Below the pieces are notes generated by a model. The model was not told the origin of the DNA. It was given only the letters and a program-made list of their open reading frames with translations, and ran no database searches. DNA of 64,000 nt from Hypomesus transpacificus. Lineage: Eukaryota; Chordata; Actinopteri; Osmeriformes; Osmeridae. Below, one piece after another: positions 54,401 to 64,000 of this stretch (the first letter of the stretch is position 1; each line of letters starts with the position of its first letter). Location: NCBI RefSeq assembly GCF_021917145.1, contig NC_061065.1, positions 13,298,394-13,362,393 on the forward strand, read 5' to 3'. The translations under genes and the position numbers were made by a program.

Positions 54401-57400
54401 GTAACGTTCAGTACCAGCACATTGGTCAGTTATGCAACTCGTTCTGCAACTTGTGTGTCTTTTTTATAAAATCATGCAAGCCCATTTGTTCGTCTGTGGG
54501 CCTGCATTTGTTTGTTTGCTTGTGTTTGTGTGCTTTTCCTTTGTGAGTTTACAGGCTTTGTGAGGCTGTATTCCGTTCCAAACACATAGAGAACGTGCAT
54601 CCCTCTACAAGCTTTCTCTTCTTCACGTGCTTCTTCTTAAAACAAGGCTGTGCTGACTTTGGGCCCGTTCCCAGGACGGATCCCTTGTGACTCCAAATGG
54701 ACAGAAAATCATCAAAAACAAACGCACCTCTCTACAAATAACCAACTCAGAAATGAACATCTGCATTTGGCTGCTTGTTGGGAAACTCTTTTAGGTAACG
54801 CTTGGCTTGCTGCTATAGAACACACTGTTATCATTTCTACGGAAGGATTCATAGGCAAAGCTGGTGGTACATCGGCACTACTGGAGCATTCTTTCAGCTA
54901 GCTTTGGCATCTTCATTATGTAAAGACGTTTGCGGTGAATATTTGCCTGCAGTGAAAAGAGTGTCTTCAGGTATAGTTTGTCTTCTTACTCATAGAATAG
55001 CATTGTAATAGCAGAGCACCTGTAAGGTATTAGAAGAGGACCTAACTGAGACTGAGAGAGAGGGCAGGTGAGGGTGGAAACGATAATGAGCAACAGTGTG
55101 ACGTTTTTCAAAACATCCTCTATTTGTAAGGAATGATTTGGTTTCTTGAAAGCCTCACATCATTAAAGTTGACATCTTGTAATCACTTGGTTCCATGGGA
55201 TTATGATTTATAAGATAGTTGGATAAAGAGAGATACTATCAATTTTCCTTTTATACTTGTCTTTACAGAAGGTTTTTATGCTCAATCTGTGCATAAGCAG
55301 GTGCTCATGTTGTTTGTAGTATGGTACACACTTTTCTACCACCAAAATAGTAACATTCAGTGAAATGCATCATGCAGACTGCACAAAACCGCACAGCATA
55401 CTTGCCATATTGAGATGGATCACTGCCATTTACTGAGCAATGCCTGGTGTGACAAGTTGGCCACCACAAAAATGCTTCCAGACACATTACATCATTCCAA
55501 ACTTGTAGTTCTCTTTACAATGTTAATCGTTTACTCACAGAACACATGGAAACACCCACACAGTTATTTGCCCTCTACTGATCTGGCATAAGGGTCTTGA
55601 TAACTTCACCTCTGCGCACGGATACAACCACCCCTATCCCCAGTGTTGGTGCACCATCATGGACACCATTTTGACATTGGAGATTTTAAACTAGCTTCCC
55701 AGCTCAATGCCAACATATTGTTGGATGCATATTTTTTTCCCCTTGTAGTTTGCCTAGAAGATGGGAACGTCTATTTTTAATGGCATACGGTTCATCCCCA
55801 GGGTCCTTGCAATTGGAAAGGTCACCAACTCTTTCCACACTGGCCTTCATCTTGAACCTCTTTGCACATGTTTACGTCATTTGGCCGACCGCCCTGCATT
55901 GGGACCCGGGGCATATAAAACTAGCTATGCCAAAATCACGGGCCTGATTGGATATCTCAGGGCTGTACCTTTTCTATATGTACGGTATAGCTGACAATGA
56001 ACCAGGCTAGGTACAGGTCAAGGATAGAGGGCGTGGCTAGTTTAATGACTGAGGCTTGGGAATGGCCTATGTTCGTGTACTGTAGATATACAGTTACAGT
56101 TATTTTATGCCTTAAAACAATAAACTTTTATCTGTTCTTACATACCACAAGGTACTGAGCTCTAAAGCTTAAAACATGCATGAGCCGTACACTGATCTGG
56201 TTGAGCGGGAGAACTGTGCAATGATTTGCAAATGTCAACATGTTAAGAGGTGGAATGGTGGAGTATTAAGGTGATATAGAGAAACTTACCTGGATCATTT
56301 CAATGCCTTGTAACCTGTGGGGAGAGGATCAACAATTAACTTTGATGGTTAATTTACACCTGCTTTACGAAAAACAATGTGCAACTCACAACTGTTGACA
56401 AATTAGAGAAACTACTGGCCTAACTAAAATTCACCTTGAACAGCTAGTTTTTCATCACAAAGTACTTGTATTTCAGTACTTTTGTATTTCAAGAACAGAC
56501 ATTTGCTAATAATGTACGTTTGCATCAATGTCTTCAACTGTGCATAACAATTCAATTGCATCCATTCAAAAGTATTGAATTGTTGTTGAAAGTATGTTGA
56601 TCTGTGTGCTAACCTTGGTAAGAGGAAACCCTATAATTGGTATTGTCAGACTCATAAATGAGCTGGCTGACTCGTACAGTGCAAGAAAACCCTACTCACA
56701 CCTTCCCGCTTCACCCCCCCCCTCCCCCTCCCACACACACACACACACAGATGATGCGTGTTGAGTAAACACAGTTGAGTAAGAGACAACCCTTTTATAG
56801 ATACAGATGGGGAGTGCTTAAGTTAATGGTTTCACAATCTTTCTTAGATAACTCAATTTTGTTGCACATAATGCATAACAATACCTCACTTCTGCAAAAA
56901 TTGAATGGAATGTTGACACAATTGTCATTTTCGAGCACTTGGAGTTTCTATATTCATTTGAATTGTATTTAACAAATGGACATGACAGAAAATGTTTGCA
57001 CTGATAACTGCCAACTTCCAGTTTCAATTTATCCTGAAGGCCAATCCTAAATCCTAAAGGCTGCTCTCTACTGGATTGTGACCACACTGAGGATGTTTAT
57101 AATCAAACCGTTTTGGTTTAAATCTAGTCTCTGACTCCAGCTTTGTTTACATAATGTGAGTTGTGACATTGCTCATGCTGACTGTCCAAACCATAGCCGT
57201 AACAACTCATTAGATGTATGCAACCCAACAAACCATGCAAACATTTACAGGTACAGTAATGCACTAGTCCACAACTGGTTTTGAAAGGGTCTTAGAGGGT
57301 TTTAGAGGGAAATTGTAGTTAGTTTGAACTGCTTGCAAATAATAAATAAATCCAAAAGATCACCAAAAAAAAAAAGAAATACTGTCAGATTCCTTCACAG

Positions 57401-60400
57401 AAAACCCTCCGGGCTTTATTTTGGAAACCCAAAAGGAAAGGGATATAGTCAGTTATCTTGTAATGTGACAAACACTCCTGGCAAAACAAACAGAAATGGG
57501 TATTTTGTGCAATTTCCATGAAAGTCAGTGGGGCTGTGTTTGTCAAACGGGTGGAATAATTGAATGATTTGGGGAAGGGTGCATCATTCCCCTGCCAATC
57601 AAGACTTCTCTAAATAAACAAGCCTGTACATGTTTGAGGCCTACTGCTGGTTTGTCGTAGCTCATGTACAAGCTGAAAATAATGTAAATACGACTTGTCC
57701 TTGCTTGCGCCAACAATCCGGTCTAAATCATTTCAAGCATTTGTTCTCAACATAATTCCTTCATATCAAAGGTTAAGCTTTATATTAAATATAAATACAC
57801 AACTTCAAACACAGCCTGACTGATTTATTGTGAGTGGATCAGATTCCATTAGTTTTACGTCAGTCCTAATACAAATCATTTAGCAAGCTAGCGCCATTGC
57901 TGTAAATCTTACCCATGTCTTAGAAAGCCAAAAAGGCAGTGCTCCCTCTAGTTACACCATGACAATGGGAGTTGGTCATCTTTAACATCACTGACTTGCT
58001 AAACCAGATCTGCAATGGCTGAACAGAGATAGAGCATGCAACCCTACTAACCTGTTACTTCAATTATGTTCAAAACCTGTTCTGGAGTGCAACCTATTTC
58101 CTACAGTCTGAGCCAATGGCTCTTGTCTACCATGCACCCCTGTGATCTCCCAGCAGGTTATGTAACTCTCGGTAGTCCTGCAGCTTCCACAAACAGACAC
58201 TCTTCAAGTGCTTTCAGGAAGTCACCAAAAAATTGCTTTTTGGACAGCAAGATGAAGGCTTGTTTTCTTTTATGACTGCCTAATGTCTCTTTTTCCTTAT
58301 TAATTGCCAACATTGTGAAATGTCCCATCCTATTTCCAACAGGTATAAGTGGTAACAGTAAGAAAACTACAATGTGTCTATATGTGACTTCACTTCTTAC
58401 ATCCAAAGCACAGAAGACACATGTAACCCTGAATTGTTTAGCTAAGCTAACTAGTCAAAAGAAAAATGCTGTCACGTGATTTTGTTTGAGTCTTGATTTG
58501 ATGCCAGATCACAAGAAAAGAAAATAAGCTTATTGATCCATGTTGTATATTATATTGATGTGCATTTTATTCCAATGCTATTTCAATGATATCATCATAT
58601 ATTACAGTATTACTATGATTGTTGTTGGTATTATGATTACATTATGCTGGTATAATATATTCTCATCATAATATCATATCATTTGGCATGTTGCTTTTTT
58701 CTCACCTCAAGACCCCTCTTAGAATAATTAAGTAAGTCTATTCTATTCTATTAATAAGGAATTATTAATCAGGGGGCAACAACAAGGACTCCACTGAAAT
58801 TCCTAAGAATTAAAGTGCCCAGTCTGACCCTGTGTTGTTCTGCGCATCTGACAATAAAAGACTTGAACTTGAACCATGAGTCATTGCTATCATGGACTGA
58901 AGAAGTCTATCTGAAAGTCTCTCAGAATCTATGGATCTAGTTTGTGTGTTAAGTTAAGGTCAAAATTGTGGAAACTGTTGCAGGGGTTCCTCTCATGTAG
59001 TATACATCAGAGTTCTTTTAGGAAGATTTCTTAAGACCTCTTAGCTGTATAATGTTAACACATGATATACAGTAGTCTGATGCAGAAGTCACACTTTTTA
59101 CTAGAATTATAATGTTTGGCTGTATTTGTTTTATTATTGATCCAGAACTCCATAAAGTAAAAAACAAACAAACTGATTTTAGGTATGATTTCCTGCATTG
59201 TTTATCCCCTAAGCCTTATTTTGTTGCTACATTTATTTATTTTCCAAGTAACTAACAAACATTTTTTGTTTTTTGAGTTGATATACTTTGCAGTGAACCC
59301 GTTTCTTGCTGAATAGCAAGCCTATGATTGCTTGCAAAGTCTTTACTCCTATGATGTGAAGAGACAAGTTTCAGAACAGGATCACAAGATGAAGTGCTTA
59401 CCACAACCTTCACCTTTAACTTGTGTATTGCTTCACAACAGACGGAACAGTGTAACAGGCAACTGCTGACACAAATTTTACCACAGAATATCTCAGTACA
59501 GTATCACTGGAAGTGATGCATTAGGCTTTGGTAGATGTGTCACTGCCTAGAATCAGAAGAATGTTGTGTTTACATTGTAATTTGGTTGCCTACCAGATAG
59601 CCAGTAGTGCCTTTGTATTAAACTGTGCTTTATGAATTTATGGTTGCACCTTGATGCCATTACTTGTGTAAGGTCTCTCAGCTCACATCAATTTATTGAT
59701 TGCCTCTGAGGGGGTTATGATTGATAACAGGTATGCACAATGTATCATGACAGTCATACTGTTTGCTGTCTCTAGCCTGTAAGGACTCACACCCAGTGTA
59801 CCCAAACTGTCTTTGGAGACAAGCCTTTTTTTTTTTCTTTGTGGCCTTTGACCAGCAATTATCTATAGCATCAGGTGTATAGCAATCCTTTTTTTGTTGC
59901 AAGACCCACTGTAATGTTTTAAGAACTTTGACAAATAACACCATAAAGTGATTCAGTCATACACTTTGGAGATGATTGTTTTTTTATGAACAGTGAAGAG
60001 TTGTCTGATCAATATGTTTGACATTCAGATGCAACTTTATTTCCGACTGCTGTGGCATGTGTTCCTGGCAATTTTATGTATTACAATCAGGTGAATAAGT
60101 TAGAACCGTTTAAAAAGTTAAATGTAAAGAATGTAAATTGCCATTGACAGATGTACCTGTGACATTAAATCAATTTGTAACTTAAAATCAAACGAGGTAC
60201 ATGTTGCCTTAGGCTCTGTGTTTCAGATGTTGCCTACAAAGCTGTATAAACTTGTATAGGATATGAGTTAGACACATTAAATAGACTATTTTATGAAGTG
60301 AAACCATTTCATGAGGACTATTCAACAATGTCAGAACTAAAGTTGAACAGGCTATTGTTTTAAACACTTGACTGAACCGACAACCCTGAACTGCGTGACC

Positions 60401-60564
60401 AACCCCGTGCCACTATTATTTATGCACGTACATGTTTTGGTGAATTAGCAAACGTTCACTTGAATTTACCTGCACATTTCGACGAATATCACAAAGTTGA
60501 GTCTCTTAAGCTTTTTCTCATTGAGCCAATAGCCCACTCTTCTTCCTTTAAGGAAAGTCTGCAT
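43655..60564 (-). CDS. itpk1: Inositol-tetrakisphosphate 1-kinase (ATP-grasp)
   Basis: ITPK1 phosphorylates Ins(1,3,4)P3 at positions 5/6 and interconverts higher inositol phosphates in the cytosol. Coding exons in transcript order: 60470-60564, 56290-56314, 51761-51886, 50824-50941, 48123-48221, 47700-47740, 46608-46773, 45623-45690, 45222-45384, 43655-43911 (1158 nt, 385 aa; human 414). All phases close. The protein starts MQTFLKGRRVGYW and continues through EEQGPFDVIIHKLTD, LDPLPAIRTLLDR, ICKPRVAHGTNSHE, QNFINHNAVLYKVFVVGEAY, FFNSHNVSKPE, GVSLFGIDIIISNQTGQ and the ATP-grasp metal-binding motif DINAFPG. The C-terminal tail is shorter than the human one but keeps LGCN and FQQHCV. The second coding exon is a 25-base microexon. 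The ATG exon has an acceptor at 60624/60625, so one or more non-coding exons lie further right. Confidence 0.96.
45960..46210. other. GC- and CpG-rich block in itpk1 intron between coding exons 7 and 8
   Basis: Unlike the AT-rich surroundings, this block has many CG dinucleotides and a run of 17 G at 46124-46140. No exon is recognised in it. It could be an intragenic regulatory island or a GC-rich repeat. Confidence 0.45.
48224..48239 (-). repeat. Homopolymer C16 (minus strand) at the itpk1 acceptor
   Basis: On the transcribed strand, 16 cytosines directly precede the AG acceptor of the exon 48123-48221, replacing a normal mixed polypyrimidine tract. Another G/C run of 17 lies at 48490-48506, further up the same intron. 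Confidence 0.85.
50237..50275. repeat. 13-bp tandem repeat, three copies, in itpk1 intron
   Basis: Three copies of CATGGACTTCCA-type units in a row. Minor local duplication. Confidence 0.8.
57454..57602 (+). repeat. 150-bp direct repeat, copy A (itpk1 first coding intron)
   Basis: About 150 bases matching 61457-61607 in the same orientation, from ATCTTGT(A/G)ATGTGACA to CATTCCCCTGCCAATCAA, with few substitutions outside an internal poly-T/variable patch. It does not resemble any gene; probably an interspersed repeat of unknown family. Confidence 0.75.
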
Positions 60565-61456
60565 CTCTGAGAAAGTTTCGTTACGATGTTAAGTGAATCT
60601 GGCGTAAAAGTCTTCAAAACAAATCTGAAAAATCAAAAATAACTTTGTTAAAGACAATGTTAAAGCAAACTAGGAATAGTAGCTATATCGCTGATGAAGA
60701 CAGAACATTGCCTACTCTGGCAAAATATGTATTGTCGGCTCTACTGTCGCAAGAACATCCCATCTTCAGGTATATCCTGTTGCACATCAACGGGGATGTT
60801 TATTAGGTGTACGCAGAACCCCCCTCTCGCCCACAACAGTCCCTGATATATTAATTGTGGGCTTACCCATGGTTGTGTCCTTCACAGTCATTGTAAATTA
60901 ATCCCACTTGGTTAGCTCCTGTGTTATGTAAAAGGTGCACCGAGTCTGTTAAACCCGAAAGTTGCCTACTGAATGAATGGTTTTAAATGCACTGATTGGC
61001 ACGCCCTCTGACGCACCGCGTGCTAGCAGCAAGAATGTTACAGTGACTGACAATATGTCCCATTTGGAAGCTTTCATTAGTGCTTTGTATACACACTTCA
61101 TCACCCCAAGGTGTGTGCATGCCCTTGAAAAATGTCGACAGAAAGAGAGACAGAGAGAATAAGAGAATGAGCGAGAGAGAGAGATCTCTGCAATCTCTCG
61201 AATGGTCAAACGGGTAAATGCAGTGCAGGTAGAAGTTAGTTAGGAAGAAAAACTAACCTAGTTAATTTACAGTAATTTGGATTTGTTTTACCCTTACAGT
61301 TCAGCATTTGAACAATACTTTTTGCAGTAAAACTTTTTGTTTTTTACCTTTTATTTTGGAAACGTGTTAATGTCTTAGGACTTCTACTGGTGGTATCTTT
61401 TTCCTTTAAAACCTTGTCATAATGCCAAAACAAGTACCAAACTAATTTGATTCAAT

Positions 61457-61607
61457 ATCTTGTGATGTGACAAACAGTCCTGGCAAAACAAACAGATTTC
61501 TTTTTTTTTTTTTGCAATTTCCGTGAAAGTCAGTGGGGCTGTGTACATCAAACGGGTGGAATAATGGAATGATTTGGGGAAGGTACATCATTCCCCTGCC
61601 AATCAAA
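61457..61607 (+). repeat. 150-bp direct repeat, copy B
   Basis: Partner of 57454-57602; its poly-T patch is longer. The two copies lie on either side of the itpk1 start exon. Confidence 0.75.
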
Positions 61608-61694
61608 AGAACTAATTTGAAATAACGAATTCAATTGACATATTAGTACAAAAAGTGGTCTTCATCGTGTATAATTCTGCTATAATTCTGCTCT

Positions 61695-61912
61695 CTTACC
61701 AACCGTCTCTGGAGGAGGGGATCCCTCTCTGAATTGCTCCTCCCAAGGTTTCTTCCATTTTTTCTCCCGGTGGGAGTTTTTCTGGGAGTTTTTCCTTGTC
61801 TTCCTTGAGGGTTTAGGTTGGTTGAGGGGCAGTTCTATGGGCGCATGTGAAGCCCTCTGTGACATGCTTGCGTGTAAAAAGGGCTATACAAATAAATTTG
61901 ATTTGTTGTTTG
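61695..61912 (+). mobile_element. Fragment of a LINE-type 3' tail (second copy)
   Basis: Same family as 29841-30058 and better preserved, ending AAAAAGGGCTATACAAATAA and ATTTGATTTG. Typical 3' terminus of a teleost non-LTR retrotransposon; no reverse-transcriptase remains. Confidence 0.7.
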
Positions 61913-63469
61913 ACAGTTACTCTTCGGGCAGGGGGAAGCCATCCCACACCTGTCCAGGCAGTAACACGTGGGGACTCTCACATTTCCCTTTTATATTCAA
62001 AACATGTACTTTTTTTGCCCATGCAAGAGCAGACACCCCTCCACAGCCTTCCTTATGGAAAAACATATACAGGATCTACAACAGCAAGACACAGACAGCC
62101 TTAACCCCTACTAGACCCATCCTCCATTTTATATATTGCCTCATGAACCTTCCTCAAAATAGGGAAAAAGGGAACATATTTCCCTCTCTTACCGATTGCA
62201 CCATCATCTGCATATGAAGTTTTAGTCACAATTGTAGATAAAATAGGGTTCAAGGATCTGCTGCCAGATGTAAATATGACTTGATGATGATTTCGCATTT
62301 TTTGGGCCAAAACGCATTTCATCTCAGAAGAAAGGAGCCAAGAATAGCCCAGCTTCACATTTATGTTGTACTAATTCACAGTACCTCATATTTGAAAGAA
62401 TCATCCATTTTACACTGGTGATTCATCAATGGACTGTGTTGGTCCTCCTTATGAACTTCTAAGGTCCTTTATTATAGATCAGAACTCATTCCAGTGGGGA
62501 ATGACAACAGGGTGTTGAATCTAAAGATGATACTTATCAATGTACAGTGTTCAAATTTGATTATATGTATACCACACATATGATTTTGAAACCTTGTCAC
62601 AGTTTACGTAAACCTTAAGAAAATTAAAACTAACAAATGCAGGATTCAACATGTAGGCCTATTCCCTGGTTACATTTTCCCTGTCAGGCGGACAGATCTT
62701 GCACACTTGACAGATAAATTGAACCATGTGATGGGCTACCTGTGAAACCCATTTGACCCATCACTGGAAATAATATTATATTTGTGGTTGATTTTAAAAG
62801 CGCAGGTGTCGTCATCATTAATGGATCCTAACCCTGAATTATCCGTTGAGGCAAAATCCCGGACGATTTTGGAATTTCTGTCGGACGCCTTTTTTAGGTC
62901 TCGAAAAGAAGACATGTCCAGGTAAAATAGGACGTCTGAAGGTGGTCACCCTAATTTACCCAGGTATGTAACATAACCTTCTTTCTGGAATACCCCCCAG
63001 GTGTCGGACTCGGCACACAAGTCAGAATTGAGGTAGGCTAAGAAAACATTACAAAACTATGAAAGTTTCTAAATGATAGGCCTACCGATCATTTTATTTT
63101 GACTAAAACATTAAAAAAAATATTACATGAAGCAAAAAAAAACCAGTATTTGCGCTCAAATGATTGCGAATTTCTTTTTGCGCGCTTGCATTAGCTATTG
63201 ATGTCCCTGCCAAAGCTGATTTCAAACTTGTTTCGCTGAACTGTTGTGAACTGTTAAGCAAGGGGAGTTTCCATAGCCTATATAGTGCATTGTGCGCAGC
63301 AAGCTTGAAAGAAACAAAGGGATTTGAATTAGGTGCCAGTGCCCCAGCCAGTAGAGTTTTATGTCTAACAATGCCTCTGTTTGTGTCTATAGAATCAGGT
63401 TGTAATGTAGAAAGTGTAACCGTTATTAACTCTTATAGTCTGTAGAATATTGGTCGTACACAGTTTACC

Positions 63470-63680
63470 GTTTCAACAGTAGATGGCACACTGACATATT
63501 TTCGATGACACTTCCCCGGATGTGTAGTTTGGTGGTGTTACAAGTCATATGACAACAAGAGATTGAATCATGGTAGCAGCCTGTTGTTTGGAAATAATAT
63601 ACAATGAATTTAAAATTAACCATCGGCAAGTGGCCTCAGTCAACTGATTGAGTTGACATGTAAAGGAAGGCGAGGTGAGG
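63470..63680. promoter_or_regulatory. Promoter-like block at the right edge
   Basis: Contains a tight ETS-type double site (ACTTCCCCGGATGTG), a YY1-like AGATGGC and a TAGTTTGG element around 63480-63540. It is followed on the plus strand by a possible exon end CGAG/GTGAGG at 63674/63675 and on the minus strand by a possible donor near 63465. GCTAGC-rich DNA like that near the sel1l start follows (63700-63970). It could start the next gene to the right, a non-coding first exon of itpk1, or both. Not proven. Confidence 0.35.
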
Positions 63681-64000
63681 GAATGCTGTTTTAAAACTTT
63701 AATCGATACTTAAGCTTGCTAGCTAGTGTTAGCAAACTAGGTCGAATCATAATGGGATTTGTTCTGTAGGCTAGCATAATGGCTCGCTAGCAAGGTAGCC
63801 TGACGTGTTAGTTGTGGGTCTATAAGCTTGCTCTACTATTCTCATAAATATTCCACCAGAAGTTTGTCTTTTTAAGTGCGTAAACAACTAGATTTGCTCA
63901 CTAACTAGGAAGGCTAATTAACGTGTGCTATAGAGCTAGTTTGCTAATGAAATAGGCTACGTTTCTCATGACAGGTTTGTTTTAATTGCCTACTAGTATG

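Larger units (their letters stand above)
60625..63450. other. itpk1 5' flank or first non-coding intron; no exon recognised
   Basis: AT-rich DNA holding a short GA tract near 61140-61185, the direct repeat at 61457-61607 and the LINE tail at 61695-61912. Open frames here have no domain and no convincing splice context. Confidence 0.45.

Noticed and set aside
63164-63445. 93-codon plus-strand open frame near the right edge
   Set aside because: Composition is unremarkable, no family recognised, and no supporting splice sites seen.

Overview
The window is vertebrate nuclear DNA, almost certainly from a ray-finned (teleost) fish. It has compact intron-containing genes with GT-AG introns, long GA/CT and homopolymer G/C microsatellites, a tRNA-derived fish SINE of the V-SINE type, and teleost-like MHC class II genes whose alpha-1 domain carries its own cysteines. 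Coding models were built by hand by joining exons in phase. All exon phases close except for the two lesions described below.

Layout. (1) 1-10.1 kb, plus strand: sel1l, complete in 21 coding exons (827 aa), the ER-membrane adaptor of HRD1-dependent ER-associated degradation. (2) 11.3-16.5 kb, plus strand: a single-domain phospholipase B1-like SGNH/GDSL lipase in 16 coding exons (453 aa) with a C-terminal membrane tail. (3) 16.2-29.2 kb: a duplicated MHC class II block, minus strand. It holds an intact class II alpha gene, a class II beta gene with a one-base frameshift in its beta-2 exon, and a second alpha gene with a nonsense codon in its alpha-1 exon. It also holds relic 3' ends, an orphan copy of the lipase's last exon plus 3' flank, and a 1.2 kb insertion. 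(4) 30.2-41.1 kb, plus strand: chga (chromogranin A), 8 coding exons (400 aa), with a CRE-like/TATA promoter. (5) 43.6-60.6 kb, minus strand: itpk1 (inositol-tetrakisphosphate 1-kinase), 10 coding exons (385 aa), convergent with chga. (6) 60.6-64 kb: no coding exon recognised. It has repeats and, near 63.5 kb, a promoter-like block.

The genes do not form an operon-like unit; each has its own promoter. chga beside itpk1 matches the arrangement on human chromosome 14q32, and sel1l lies on the same human arm, so the flanks look like ancient synteny with a rapidly changing MHC class II cluster between them.

No wholly new system was found. The most interesting points are the broken class II beta/alpha genes beside an intact alpha gene, groove-focused divergence between the two alpha copies, the lipase-tail/MHC segmental duplication, inverted GA/CT tracts flanking the large chga exon, and pure poly-C tracts acting as polypyrimidine tracts in two genes.
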